Positions 36,430 through 45,112 of a stretch of DNA of 64,000 nt are shown here, in pieces; positions within the stretch are counted from its first letter, which is position 1, and every line of letters begins with the position of its first letter. The notes below the pieces were generated by a model. It saw only the letters and a program-made list of their open reading frames with translations. It did no database searches and was not told the origin of the DNA. This DNA is from Xanthomonas sp. DAR 80977 (GTDB taxonomy: Bacteria; Pseudomonadota; Gammaproteobacteria; Xanthomonadales; Xanthomonadaceae). The translations under genes were made by a program, and so were the position numbers. The DNA lies in assembly GCF_041240605.1 (NCBI RefSeq), contig NZ_CP162487.1, forward strand, positions 248,001 through 312,000, written 5' to 3'.

Positions 36430-36849
36430 ATGCACTCGATGTTCCGCGCCCTGGCGCTGCTGCTGGTGCTCGGTGTCGCCGGCACCGCGCTGGCCGGCAG
36501 CCGCAGCCAGCAGAGCAAGCTCGACGACCTGCAGACCGCGTACGGCGCGGCGATCCGCTGGAGCGAGTTCGAGTCGGCCTGGGAGGCGGTGGACCCGGCC
36601 TACCGGCAGGCGCATCCGCTGACCGACCTGGAGCTGGAACGCTACCGCCAGGTGCAGGTGTCCTCCTACAAGGTCGGGCGGGTCGGCGCGCTGGATGGCG
36701 ACGTGGTGCGCGACATCGAGCTGGGCGTGATCAACCGCAACACCCAGGCCGAGCGCATCGTGCGCTACCGCGAGCGCTGGCGCTGGGATGCGCAGGCCAA
36801 GACCTGGTGGCTGCTGGACGGCCTGCCGGACTTGTGGAACGGCCAGTAG
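36430..36849 (+). CDS. Secreted hypothetical protein
   Basis: 139 aa with a signal peptide (hydrophobic residues 5-18, cleavage after ALA about residue 20). The mature 118 residues contain one structured region with many Arg, Glu and Tyr (YRQVQVSSYKVGRV, VRYRERWRWDAQAKTWW) and end DGLPDLWNGQ. The order of strands resembles NTF2-like or lipocalin-type small periplasmic proteins, but I do not recognise a family. The start MHSMFRAL at 36430 is preferred to ATG 36394 because it gives a proper signal peptide. It precedes the rhodanese gene by 53 bp. Confidence 0.6.
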   Translation: MHSMFRALALLLVLGVAGTALAGSRSQQSKLDDLQTAYGAAIRWSEFESAWEAVDPAYRQAHPLTDLELERYRQVQVSSYKVGRVGALDGDVVRDIELGVINRNTQAERIVRYRERWRWDAQAKTWWLLDGLPDLWNGQ

Positions 36850-36902
36850 CGCCGCCGGCCAGCTGTGCGACAATCGGCGCCCGCTTCCAGCCCCCTATTC
36901 CC

Positions 36903-37337
36903 GTGAACTTCGAAGAACTGCTGGCCTTCGCCGGCCGCAACCCGATGCTGGCCCTGGCCCTGGTCGGCCTGACCATCGCCCTGATCGTCACCGAAATCGC
37001 GCGCCTGTTCCGCGGCTTCAAGACCCTGCGCCCGGCCGAACTGACCCTGCTGATCAATGCCGGCAACGCGGTGCTGGTCGACCTGTCGGCCGCGGCCGAT
37101 TTCGAGAAGGGCCACATCGCCGGCAGCCGCAACGCCACGCCGAGCCAGTTCGGCCCGGAGCACAAGCTGGTGGCCAACGCCAAGGCCTCGCCTGTGGTGT
37201 TGGTGTGCCGCACCGGCAACACCGCCGATGCCGCCGCCAAGCAGCTGAAGAAGGCCGGCTTCGAGCAGGTGTACGTGCTCGACGGCGGCATCGCCGCCTG
37301 GCAGCAGGCCGACCTGCCGCTGGTCAAGGGCCGCTGA
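36903..37337 (+). CDS. Membrane-anchored rhodanese-like protein (YibN type)
   Basis: 144 aa from GTG 36903. One N-terminal helix (residues 14-32, LALALVGLTIALIVTEIA) anchors a single rhodanese domain whose active-site loop is CRTGNTA with the catalytic cysteine in VVLVCRTGN. VDLSAAADFEKGHIAGSRN is the usual rhodanese start. In E. coli yibN lies just before grxC-secB-gpsA; the same order, minus grxC, is kept here, supporting the YibN assignment. Activity would be sulfur transfer at the membrane; the physiological acceptor is not known. Confidence 0.87.
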   Translation: MNFEELLAFAGRNPMLALALVGLTIALIVTEIARLFRGFKTLRPAELTLLINAGNAVLVDLSAAADFEKGHIAGSRNATPSQFGPEHKLVANAKASPVVLVCRTGNTADAAAKQLKKAGFEQVYVLDGGIAAWQQADLPLVKGR

Positions 37338-37425
37338 TCGCGCGGCCCGGCCGGGCGCCGAGCGCCGCGGCCGGCATGTGATAATCCCGATTCTTTCTGT
37401 TACCTGAATCCACCGGAGTCAAGAA

Positions 37426-37944
37426 ATGTCCGACGTCACCAACAACGGCGCCACGGCGCCGGCCGAAGCCGCGGCTGGCCCCGCTTTCACCATCGAGAAG
37501 ATCTACGTCAAGGACGTGTCCTTCGAGTCGCCGAACGCGCCGGCGGTGTTCAACGACAACGTGCAGCCGGAGCTGCAGCTCAACCTCAACCAGCGCGTGC
37601 AGCGCCTGAACGAGCAGGCCTTCGAAGTGGTGCTCGCGGTGACCCTGACCTGCACCGCCGCCGGCAAGACCGCGTACGTGGCCGAAGTGCAGCAGGCCGG
37701 CGTGTTCGGCCTGGTCGGCCTGGACCCGCAGGCGGTGGACGTGCTGCTCGGCACGCAGTGCCCGAACATCCTGTTCCCGTACGTGCGCGCGCTGGTCAGC
37801 GACCTGATCCAGGCCGGCGGCTTCCCGCCGTTCTTCCTGCAGCCGATCAACTTCGAAGCGCTGTATGCCGAGACCCTGCGCCAGCGCGCGCAGCAGGGCG
37901 AGACCCAGTCGCTGGCCGACTCGGAGCCGGCCGGCAACGCCTGA
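37426..37944 (+). CDS. secB: Protein-export chaperone SecB
   Basis: 172 aa, the family size. Core phrases [19 protein letters not shown] near residue 24, [12 protein letters not shown] near 66 and [20 protein letters not shown] with [17 protein letters not shown] are characteristic. SecB tetramers hold pre-proteins unfolded and hand them to SecA. A GGAG a short distance upstream sets the ATG. It is preceded by the rhodanese gene and followed 18 bp later by gpsA, as in other gammaproteobacteria. Confidence 0.95.
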   Translation: MSDVTNNGATAPAEAAAGPAFTIEKIYVKDVSFESPNAPAVFNDNVQPELQLNLNQRVQRLNEQAFEVVLAVTLTCTAAGKTAYVAEVQQAGVFGLVGLDPQAVDVLLGTQCPNILFPYVRALVSDLIQAGGFPPFFLQPINFEALYAETLRQRAQQGETQSLADSEPAGNA

Positions 37945-37962
37945 GCGCGTTCGCCGTTGCGC

Positions 37963-38988
37963 ATGGGCGATAACGCCGCCAAGAAGATCGCCGTGCTCGG
38001 CGCCGGCTCCTGGGGCACCGCCCTGGCCGCGCTCGTCGCCCGGCACGGTTTCCCGACCGTGCTGTGGGGGCGCGACGCCGCCGTCGCCGAGGCGATCGGG
38101 CAGCGCCACGAGAACCCGCGCTACCTGCCGCAGATCCCGCTGCCGGCGGCGCTGCAGGCCACCACCGACCTGGCCGAGGCCGTGCGCGGCGCCGACTGGA
38201 TCCTGGTGGTGGTGCCGTCGCACGCCTTCACCGAGACCTTGCGCCAGCTGGCGCCGCTGCGCCCGCCGCAGGCCGGCGTGGCCTGGGCGACCAAGGGCTT
38301 CGAACCGGGCTCCGGGCGCTTCCTGCACGAAGTCGCACAGGAAATCCTGGGCGAGGACGTGCCGCTGGCGGTGGTGACCGGGCCGTCGTTCGCCAAGGAA
38401 GTGGCGCTGGACCTGCCGACCGCGGTGACCGTGCACGGCGATGCCGCGTTCGCGCAGCAGGTCGCCGACGCGATGCACGGCCCCACCTTCCGCGCCTACA
38501 CCGGCGACGACATGGTCGGCGCCGAGCTGGGCGGGGCGATGAAGAACGTGCTCGCGGTGGCCACCGGCGTGGCCGATGGCATGGAGCTGGGCTTGAACGC
38601 CCGCGCCGGCCTGATCACCCGCGGCCTCAACGAGATGCTGCGGCTGGCCGCGGCGATCGGCGCCAAGCCGGAAACGCTGATGGGCCTGGCCGGCCTCGGC
38701 GACCTGGTGCTGACCTGCACCGGCGACCTGTCGCGCAACCGGCGCCTGGGCCTGGCCCTGGGCCGCGGGCAGACCCTGCCCGACGCGGTCCGCGCGATCG
38801 GCCAGGTGGTCGAGTCGGTGCAGACCGCCGACGAGGTGATGCGCCAGGCCGAACGCCATGGCATCGACCTGCCGATCTCCAACGCGGTGCGCGCGGTACT
38901 GCACGGCGAGCTGACCCCGGCGGCGGGCCTGCAGCAGTTGCTGGCGCGCGAGCGCAAGCCCGAGTACCCGACCACGCTGTTCAGTTGA
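37963..38988 (+). CDS. gpsA: Glycerol-3-phosphate dehydrogenase [NAD(P)+]
   Basis: 341 aa. The N-terminal dinucleotide fold carries [12 protein letters not shown] at residue 11; the family signatures [31 protein letters not shown], the catalytic lysine region [20 protein letters not shown] and [20 protein letters not shown] are intact. It makes sn-glycerol-3-phosphate for phospholipids. ATG 37963 is used; TTG 37957 is an alternative. A strong terminator follows its stop. Confidence 0.95.
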   Translation: MGDNAAKKIAVLGAGSWGTALAALVARHGFPTVLWGRDAAVAEAIGQRHENPRYLPQIPLPAALQATTDLAEAVRGADWILVVVPSHAFTETLRQLAPLRPPQAGVAWATKGFEPGSGRFLHEVAQEILGEDVPLAVVTGPSFAKEVALDLPTAVTVHGDAAFAQQVADAMHGPTFRAYTGDDMVGAELGGAMKNVLAVATGVADGMELGLNARAGLITRGLNEMLRLAAAIGAKPETLMGLAGLGDLVLTCTGDLSRNRRLGLALGRGQTLPDAVRAIGQVVESVQTADEVMRQAERHGIDLPISNAVRAVLHGELTPAAGLQQLLARERKPEYPTTLFS

Positions 38989-39011
38989 CCGCTTGCGGTT
39001 GCGCGGACACG

Positions 39012-39041
39012 AAAAAGCCCGGCTCCGGCCGGGCTTTTTTT
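39012..39041. terminator. Bidirectional terminator after gpsA
   Basis: AAAAAGCCCGG...CCGGGCTTTTTTT: an 8-bp GC stem around CTCCGG-type loop, flanked by A on the left and T on the right, so it can stop transcripts in both directions. Confidence 0.88.
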
Positions 39042-39073
39042 ATGTCCGCAGTCGTTCGCGCTGCCGGTCGCGC

Positions 39074-39107
39074 AAAAAAAGAAGCCCGGTCCTTGGACCG
39101 GGCTTCG
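39074..39107 (-). terminator. Terminator of the Ax21-like gene
   Basis: On the minus strand GAAGCCCGGTCC pairs with GGACCGGGCTTC around AA, followed by a run of seven T. It lies 54 bp past the stop of the leftward Ax21-like gene. Confidence 0.88.
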
Positions 39108-39160
39108 AACCGCACGCAGCGGGAGAGAGAGACGCTGCGCGCAGTGCTACGCGGTGCCGC

Positions 39161-39733
39161 TTACCAGCTGAAGCGCGGGCCGACGAACCATTCCTTGTCG
39201 CCGTCGCGGTTCATCTTCAGGTCCGCGCTCAGGCCCCAGTTCTGGTTGAGCTTGGCCTGGGCGCCGAGGCGGCCGTAGAACTCGCCGTCCGGGTTGATGC
39301 CGTCCTTCTTGGTGTAGTCCTCGTAGCCGCCCAGCGCATACACCTCGAGGTACGGGTTGAACGCGGTACGGATGCCCACTTCGGCGCTGTAGCCGTTGAA
39401 CTTGGTGCCGTATTCCGGATCGAAGCGGTTGTAGGCCACGCGGGTCACCAGGTCGGTGCTGGTCGAGATCTCGTGGTTGTAGCCGGCGCCGATGCGCCAC
39501 TGGTCGACGTCGACGTCGCCGAAGTCGGTCTTCTGGCGGTTGAAGTCGCCGAACACGCTGAAGTTCGGGTTGATCGCGTAGGAGCCCTTGACGGCCCAGC
39601 CGTCCGCGTCGCCGCCGTCGGCGTCGGTCTTGATGTAGCCGCCTTCGACGTAATTGTAGGAAAGGCCTTCGGCCGCGGAGGCAGCGAACGGCAGAGCGAC
39701 CAGGAGGCCGAGAGCGAGCAGAGAAGTCTTCAT
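39161..39733 (-). CDS. Ax21-family outer membrane beta-barrel protein
   Basis: 190 aa with signal peptide MKTSLLALGLLVALPFAASA and a mature part of alternating strands ending in the outer-membrane signature aromatic (PRFSW). The mature N-terminus AEGLSYNYVEGGYIKTDADG and DGWAVKGSYAINPNFSVFG closely parallel the published Ax21 peptide region of Xanthomonas (AENLSYNFVEGDYVRT). Ax21 was first proposed as the ligand of the rice XA21 receptor, a claim later retracted, and is now seen as an abundant outer-membrane and vesicle protein. An eight-stranded OmpX-like barrel fits. It is monocistronic with its own terminator. Confidence 0.87.
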   Translation of the reverse strand: MKTSLLALGLLVALPFAASAAEGLSYNYVEGGYIKTDADGGDADGWAVKGSYAINPNFSVFGDFNRQKTDFGDVDVDQWRIGAGYNHEISTSTDLVTRVAYNRFDPEYGTKFNGYSAEVGIRTAFNPYLEVYALGGYEDYTKKDGINPDGEFYGRLGAQAKLNQNWGLSADLKMNRDGDKEWFVGPRFSW

Positions 39734-40088
39734 GATCGGGATACCCTTGTTATTGGTTTGGTCGGCGCTGAGGCGTGGGCCGTTCGCTGCCGATATGTAA
39801 ATTATCCGTTAGCGACCCGAACTTGCCCTGAATTTCAAACTGACCAGTACATAAATTAGACGCCGTGTTCAGGAACTTTTGGGGTGCAGTTGCTTGACGG
39901 CCCCCGGGCGACTGAAATCGGTTCCGGTGTGCAGCCGAAGAGCGGCCCCGCTGGTTCGATCTGTCGATACATGGATGGAGACGCCATGCGCGCGCCAATG
40001 GCGCGGTCGCGCGTCAGGTCCGTCGTCGCGGCGGACATGCATTCGCGCGCCGGATGCCGGCGAGGCCGTCCGGCGCCCGCCGCGCGCT
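39734..40088. other. Spacer upstream of the Ax21-like gene
   Basis: 355 bp between the Ax21-like gene and trmL, both leftward. The part nearest the Ax21-like gene (39790-39870) is AT-rich for this genome and includes GATAAT on the minus strand about 75 bp before the ATG, a possible -10, without a good -35. AAGGG ahead of the ATG serves as ribosome-binding site. No gene seen. Confidence 0.4.
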
Positions 40089-40568
40089 TCAGTCCGCGCC
40101 GGGGAAACCCAACTGCCGCCAGGCCTCGAACACCACCACCGCCACCGCGTTGGACAGGTTGAGGCTGCGGTTGTGCGGGCGCATCGGCAGGCGCAGGCGC
40201 TGCGCGGGCGGAACCTGCTCCAGCACCTCGGCGGGCAGGCCGCGGGTCTCGGGGCCGAACAGGAACGCATCGCCGTCGGCGAAGGCGGGCGCATCGTAGC
40301 GGGTCGTGCTGCGGGTGCTCAGCGCGAACAGGCGGCGCGGGGCGATGCGCTGCAACGCGGCGTCCAGCGAAGCGTGGACCTGCAGGCGTGCGTACTCGTG
40401 GTAATCCAGGCCGGCGCGTTTGAGCTGCTTGTCGCCGAGGTCGAAGCCGAGCGGCTCGATCAGGTGCAACTGCGCGCCGGTGTTCGCGCAAAGGCGGATG
40501 GCATTGCCCGTGTTGGGCGGTATTTCGGGTTGGAACAGCAGGACATGCAGCGTGGGCGTGGCGGTCAT
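40089..40568 (-). CDS. trmL: tRNA (cytidine(34)-2'-O)-methyltransferase
   Basis: 159 aa, the TrmL/YibK length. SPOUT knot motifs are seen: FQPEIPPNTGNAIRLCANTG near residue 12 (motif 1 with Asn and Arg), LFGPETRGLPAEVL near 103 (motif 2), and RLPMRPHNRSLNLSNAVAVV near 128 (motif 3). It methylates the wobble ribose of tRNA-Leu species, improving decoding. It begins with a plausible start at 40568 and is followed by an unrelated spacer; no operon partner. Confidence 0.93.
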   Translation of the reverse strand: MTATPTLHVLLFQPEIPPNTGNAIRLCANTGAQLHLIEPLGFDLGDKQLKRAGLDYHEYARLQVHASLDAALQRIAPRRLFALSTRSTTRYDAPAFADGDAFLFGPETRGLPAEVLEQVPPAQRLRLPMRPHNRSLNLSNAVAVVVFEAWRQLGFPGAD

Positions 40569-40620
40569 CGGCGCAGTTTACGCGCCGGCTCCGGCCTGCG
40601 CCGGCGAAGCGTGCGCCGGC

Positions 40621-41097
40621 TCAGCGCGCCAGGCTGGTGGTCAGGTCCTGGCTCAGGTTCTGCAGGCTCGGCTGCAGTTGCAGCATCGCGTTGTCCAGGG
40701 CGCCGCTGACCACGTTGCCGATCGCGAACACGCTCTGGGTGTCGGCGCTCGGGCGCACCTGCACCGCTGCCAGGGTGACCACGCGCTGGCTGCTCGCCTG
40801 TTCGGCATCGCGCTGGGCGAGCTGGTCGGCGGACGGACGCACCTGCACCGAGGCCAGCGTGGCGATGCGGCTGGACAGTTCGGCATCGCGCTGCGCCAGC
40901 TGCTCGGCGGAGGGGCGCACCTGCACCGTGGCCAGGGTGGCGATGCCGCTGTTGCGCTCGAACGTGCGCTGGGCGATCTGCTCGGCCGACGGGCGGACCT
41001 GCACGGTATCCAGGGTGGTGATGGTCGGCGCGGCGATTGCCGGCGCGGCGAGCAGGGCGGCGATGGCGAAGGTCAGGGCGAAGGAAGCGGTTTTCAT
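40621..41097 (-). CDS. Exported protein with four VQVRPSA repeats
   Basis: 158 aa with a clear signal peptide (KTASFALTFAIAALLAAPAIA, cut before APTITT). The mature chain is mostly four tandem units of about 27 residues, each TLxxVQVRPSAxQxAQRxxE: around residues 25, 52, 80 and 108. The last unit breaks off into a helical tail (GALDNAMLQLQPSLQNLSQD). I know no family for it. The repeats are well conserved at protein level with varied codons, suggesting selection. Start MKTAS 41097; the 46-codon upstream extension is AT-rich leader. Confidence 0.65.
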   Translation of the reverse strand: MKTASFALTFAIAALLAAPAIAAPTITTLDTVQVRPSAEQIAQRTFERNSGIATLATVQVRPSAEQLAQRDAELSSRIATLASVQVRPSADQLAQRDAEQASSQRVVTLAAVQVRPSADTQSVFAIGNVVSGALDNAMLQLQPSLQNLSQDLTTSLAR

Positions 41098-41137
41098 GGC
41101 GGGCCTCGTTGGTGTTGTTGAGCAGTGGTGTGGTAGT

Positions 41138-41166
41138 AATGTAGTACACCTAATCAGGGCATGCAA
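41138..41166 (-). promoter_or_regulatory. Promoter of the VQVRPSA-repeat gene
   Basis: On the minus strand TTGCAT (-35, at 41161-41166), 17 bp spacer, TACATT (-10, at 41138-41143). It lies about 40 bp upstream of the ATG at 41097. Confidence 0.55.
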
Positions 41167-41508
41167 GAACTTTCTTCTGTTTTTTCTTTTGATTAAGCTT
41201 TTGTTCATTATTTGGTCGAGCAGTTCGTGCTGCATCTGTGCAGAGCAGATCCCGTGCCAACTTCAAAGCATTGATATGGATGGGTTTTTTTGCGGGCAAC
41301 GTGTCCGCGGGCGGACACCCGGTCGCTCGCGTACGTCCGTCTGCGGTCGGTCGGCCGCGTCGCCGGCGCCGCCATCGGCGCAGCGCGTTCGGCATCGGGC
41401 CTGCCGGCAATGGCCGCGAGCGGGCCGAACGGCATACGCAGGCGCGGGTGCGGGCCGTTACGATTGAGGCCTCGCCGTGTTTCCACTCATTACCCAAAAG
41501 GAACTTGC
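41167..41508. other. Spacer with AT-rich patch before the M16 peptidase gene
   Basis: About 340 bp. From 41167 to about 41260 the base composition is clearly AT-rich (TTCTGTTTTTTCTTTTGATT and similar), unlike the rest of the window; 41290-41470 is GC-rich and looks non-coding. This region must carry the promoter for the rightward peptidase gene, but I could not fix it. Confidence 0.4.
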
Positions 41509-44385
41509 ATGACCGTGTCGATCCGCCCGCGTGGGGCGCTGCTGGCCATCGCCCTGTCCACCGCGCTCGGCGCGCTGAGCTACGCCCCGCCCTCGAATGC
41601 GGCAAGGCAGCCGGCCGCCGCGAAGGTGGACATCGCATTCGAGCAGTTCACCCTGCCCAACGGCCTGCGCGTGGTGGTGCATACCGACCGCAAGGCGCCG
41701 ATCGTGGCGGTCAACCTCTGGTACCACGTCGGCGCCAAGGACGAGCCGGCCGGGCGCACCGGCTTCGCGCACCTGTTCGAGCACCTGATGTTCCAGGGCA
41801 GCGAGAACCACCACGGCGAATTCTTCGAACCGTTCAAGCAGGTCGGCGCCACCGACCAGAACGGCACCACCAACAGCGACCGCACCAACTATTTCGAGAA
41901 CGTGCCGACCACCGCGCTGGACATGGCGCTCTGGATGGAATCCGACCGCATGGGCCACCTGCTCGGCGCCATCGACCAGGCCGCGCTCGACGAACAGCGT
42001 GGCGTGGTCCAGAACGAGAAGCGGCAGGGCGAGAACCAGCCCTACGGCCAGGCCTGGGACAAGCTGAGCCGCGCGCTGTATCCGAAGGGCCACCCGTACC
42101 ACCACAGCGTGATCGGCTCGATGAACGACCTCAACGCCGCCTCGCTGGCCGACGTGAAGCAGTGGTTCCGCACCTGGTACGGGCCGAACAACGCGGTGCT
42201 GGTGCTGGCCGGCGACATCGACGTGGCCACCGCGAAAGAGAAGGTGGCGCGCTACTTCGGCGACATCCCGGCCGGGCCGAGCATGGCGCAGCCGCCGGTC
42301 GACGTGGCCCCGCGCGCCGAGTCCACCCGCGAGACGATGACCGACAAGGTGCCGCAGGCGCGCATCTACCGGATCTGGAACGTGGCCCAGACCGGCACCG
42401 AGGACATCGACCGCCTGCAGCTGCTGGCGCAGGTGCTGGGCGGGGCCAAGTCGTCGCGGCTGGACCGGCGGCTGGTGCACGAGGACAAGCTGGTCGACCA
42501 GGTCAGCGCCGGCGCCTGGCCGTCGCAGCTGGGGTCCAGCTTCGGCATCATCGCCACGGTGAAGCAGGGCGTGGATCCGGCCAAGGTCGAGGCGGTGATC
42601 GACGAGGAACTGCGCAAGCTGCTCGACAAGGGGCCGGACAAGGACGAACTGCTGCGCGCCAAGACCGCGTTCCGCGCCGGCTTCGTGCGCGGCATCGAGC
42701 GCATCGGCGGTTTCGGCGGCAAGGCCGATGCGCTGGCCGAGTGCGCGGTGTTCACCGGCGACCCCGGGTGCTTCCGCACCTCGCTGGCCACGATCGAGTC
42801 GACCCGCGCGCGCGACCTGAAGGCGGTGGGCCGCAAGTGGCTGGGCAAGGGCGACCACACCCTGGTGGTGGAGCCGGGCGAGCGCGTGGCGCTGGCCGAG
42901 GAGCCGGCGGTGCAGCCGGCGCCGCTGAACCCGCCGCCGGTCGATCCGAAGTACCGCACGCTGCCCAGCGTGGTCGACCGCAGCGCCGGTCCGCCCAGGA
43001 CCAGCCAGTTCCCGCAACTGAAGTTCCCGGCGCTGCAGCGCGCCACGCTGAAGAACGGCACCCGGCTGATCCTGGCCGAGCGCCACGACGTGCCGGTGGT
43101 GCAGTTCAGCTACGAATTCCCGGGCGGCTTCAGCGCCGACCAGGGACGCAAGTCGGGCACCGCCAACTTCACCATGGGCATGCTCGACGAGGGCGCCGGC
43201 GAGCGCGACTCGCTCGGCTTCGCCGATGCCGCGGACACGCTGGGCGCCACGCTCGGCGCCGGCGCCTCGCTGGACGGCAGCAACGCCTACCTGTCGGCCT
43301 TGAAGGAGAACCTGGCGCCGTCGCTGGCGCTGTACGCCGACATGCTGCGGCGCCCGCGCTTCGAGCAGAAGGAGATCGACCGGATCAAGGCGACCTGGAT
43401 CGCCGGCATCCGCCAGGAGAAGGCGCAGCCCAACGCGGTGGCGATGCGGGTGTTGCCGCCGCTGCTGTACGGCGACGGCCATCCGTACGCGATCCCGTTC
43501 AGCGGCAGCGGCACCGAGCCGGCGATCGCGGCGCTGCAGCGCGAGGACCTGGTCGGCTTCCAGCGCGACTGGATCCGCCCCGAGCAGGCCACCCTGATCG
43601 TGGTCGGCGACACCACCCTGGCCGAGGTGGTGCCGCTGCTGGACGCGCAGTTCGGCGACTGGAAGGGCGAGGGCACGGCGCCGTCGCTGCAGGCGCCGGC
43701 GGCGGTCGCGCGCCCGGCCAAGCCGCGGGTGTACCTGATCGACCAGCCGGGCGCGGTGCAGGCCAACCTGTTCGCCGCCGAGCTGGTGCCGCCGACCACC
43801 GATGCGTCCTCGATCCGCTTCGACACCGCCAATGGCGTGCTCGGCGGCGACTTCACCTCGCGGCTGAACATGAACCTGCGCGAGAACAAGCACTGGTCCT
43901 ACGGCGCGCGCAGTTCCGCCTCCAACGCCCTGGGCCAGCGTCCGTGGTCGGCCGCCGCGCCGGTGCAGATCGACAAGACCGCGCCGGCGCTGCAGGAGAT
44001 GCAGAAGGAGATCAGCGCCTTCGCCAGCGGCAAGGCGCCGCCGACCGCGGCCGAGGTGGAGCGCATCCGCAACATCCAGACCCTGAGCCTGCCCGGCGCC
44101 TACGAGACCGCCAACGCGGTGCTCGGCGCCATCGGCGGCATCGTCCGCTACGGGCGGCCCGACGACTACGTGTTCAAGCGCAAGGCCGAGATCGAGGCGC
44201 TGACCCCGGCGCAGGTGCGCGAGGCGGCGGCGACCCTGGATGCGAACGCGCTGACCTGGGTGGTGGTGGGCGACCTGAAGCAGATCGAGCGCCCGGTACG
44301 CGCGCTGAAGCTGGGCGAGGTGACGGTGATCGACGCCGACGGCAAGCCGCAGGGCGCGCCTGCGCCGGTCGCGCCCAAGCGCTGA
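41509..44385 (+). CDS. M16-family zinc peptidase, two-lobed, exported
   Basis: 958 aa. A signal peptide (residues 1-34) is followed by two homologous M16 halves. The first has the inverted zinc motif HLFEHLMF (HxxEH) near residue 88 and the distal glutamate in VVQNEKRQGENQ about 75 residues later, so it is the catalytic half; the second half, from about residue 510 (LKNGTRLILAERHDVPVV), lacks the motif, as usual. Periplasmic peptidases of this sort degrade or process peptides. AAAAGGA upstream of ATG 41509 sets the start; an earlier in-frame ATG is in the non-coding leader. Confidence 0.9.
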   Translation: MTVSIRPRGALLAIALSTALGALSYAPPSNAARQPAAAKVDIAFEQFTLPNGLRVVVHTDRKAPIVAVNLWYHVGAKDEPAGRTGFAHLFEHLMFQGSENHHGEFFEPFKQVGATDQNGTTNSDRTNYFENVPTTALDMALWMESDRMGHLLGAIDQAALDEQRGVVQNEKRQGENQPYGQAWDKLSRALYPKGHPYHHSVIGSMNDLNAASLADVKQWFRTWYGPNNAVLVLAGDIDVATAKEKVARYFGDIPAGPSMAQPPVDVAPRAESTRETMTDKVPQARIYRIWNVAQTGTEDIDRLQLLAQVLGGAKSSRLDRRLVHEDKLVDQVSAGAWPSQLGSSFGIIATVKQGVDPAKVEAVIDEELRKLLDKGPDKDELLRAKTAFRAGFVRGIERIGGFGGKADALAECAVFTGDPGCFRTSLATIESTRARDLKAVGRKWLGKGDHTLVVEPGERVALAEEPAVQPAPLNPPPVDPKYRTLPSVVDRSAGPPRTSQFPQLKFPALQRATLKNGTRLILAERHDVPVVQFSYEFPGGFSADQGRKSGTANFTMGMLDEGAGERDSLGFADAADTLGATLGAGASLDGSNAYLSALKENLAPSLALYADMLRRPRFEQKEIDRIKATWIAGIRQEKAQPNAVAMRVLPPLLYGDGHPYAIPFSGSGTEPAIAALQREDLVGFQRDWIRPEQATLIVVGDTTLAEVVPLLDAQFGDWKGEGTAPSLQAPAAVARPAKPRVYLIDQPGAVQANLFAAELVPPTTDASSIRFDTANGVLGGDFTSRLNMNLRENKHWSYGARSSASNALGQRPWSAAAPVQIDKTAPALQEMQKEISAFASGKAPPTAAEVERIRNIQTLSLPGAYETANAVLGAIGGIVRYGRPDDYVFKRKAEIEALTPAQVREAAATLDANALTWVVVGDLKQIERPVRALKLGEVTVIDADGKPQGAPAPVAPKR

Positions 44386-44444
44386 GGCCGGGAGGGGACG
44401 GGCGACGCCTGGCGCGCCCGGATGCGCGAGACGCTTTGCGCCGT

Positions 44445-44560
44445 ACCCTCACCCCAACCCCTCTCCCGGTGGGAGAGGGGCTCAAGCTTCCGGTGTGAGA
44501 GGGATTGGGCATGTTCCTTCCCCCGCCGGGGGAAGGTGGCCCGCAGGGCCGGATGAGGGT
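44445..44560. repeat. Pair of ACCCTCA / GGGAGAGGGG type palindromic elements
   Basis: CCCTCACCCCAACCCCTCTC plus CCGGTGGGAGAGGGG at 44445-44480, and TTCCCCCGCCGGGGGAAGG with GGCCCGCAGGGCCGGATGAG at 44514-44560. Same family as the tandem array at 19780-20100, here as one unit in the opposite order. Non-coding spacer between the M16 gene and the next lipoprotein gene. Confidence 0.75.
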
Positions 44561-44692
44561 AGGGGCGAAGCCCCGCGCGGTGCCGTCCGTGGCCGGCTCC
44601 GGTGCGCTTGGCGGCCCCGGGTCCGGCGGCGTCATTGCCAATTCAGCGATCTGCGGCACAATCCGGGTTCCTCCAGCCTGCGGTCCCCGTCC

Positions 44693-45010
44693 ATGCGCCT
44701 ACCGATCGCCTTGTGCCTGCTCGCCAGTCTCGCCGCCTGCACCTGGGTGCCGATGGCGCCGGAAGGCAAGACCGTGCGCGTGCTGCCGCCAGGGCAGGCG
44801 CCGGCGGGCTGCGAGAAGCGCGGCGAGGTGGTGGTATCGGTGAAGAGCAGCGTGGGCTTCTACCAGCGCAACCCGCTGCGGGTGCGCGAGGAACTGGAGA
44901 CCCTGGCGCGCAACGAGGCCCCGGGCGTCGGCGCCAACACGGTGCAGGCGATGGGCGAGCCGGCCGATGGCGACCAGCGCTATGCCGCCTATCAATGCGG
45001 CGCTCGCTGA
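44693..45010 (+). CDS. DUF4156-type small lipoprotein
   Basis: 105 aa. The lipobox LAAC at about residue 15 makes it a lipoprotein; the mature part contains one further Cys pair (AGCEKRGEV and YQCGAR at the end) and the VRVLPPGQAPAGCEKRGEV phrase characteristic of the DUF4156 group (E. coli YjeI relatives). Function unknown, presumably envelope. The start at 44693 is the only one giving a lipoprotein signal. It lies about 100 bp upstream of oleA on the same strand. Confidence 0.78.
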   Translation: MRLPIALCLLASLAACTWVPMAPEGKTVRVLPPGQAPAGCEKRGEVVVSVKSSVGFYQRNPLRVREELETLARNEAPGVGANTVQAMGEPADGDQRYAAYQCGAR

Positions 45011-45112
45011 ACAGGTTAAGCCATACGCTGCGTTCCAATTTGTTAAAGATGCGGTAAAACCGGGCAGCCGCTAGAATTGGCGCCCCTTCGCCTTATCCCG
45101 GCGTACATCTCG

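Noticed and set aside
41167..41260. AT-rich patch as a mobile-element end or replication signal
   Set aside because: No inverted termini, transposase fragment or DnaA-box cluster is visible; probably just a promoter region.
45017..45077. Sigma-70 promoter for oleA
   Set aside because: TTGTTA and TAGAAT are present but 26 bp apart, too far for a normal promoter.
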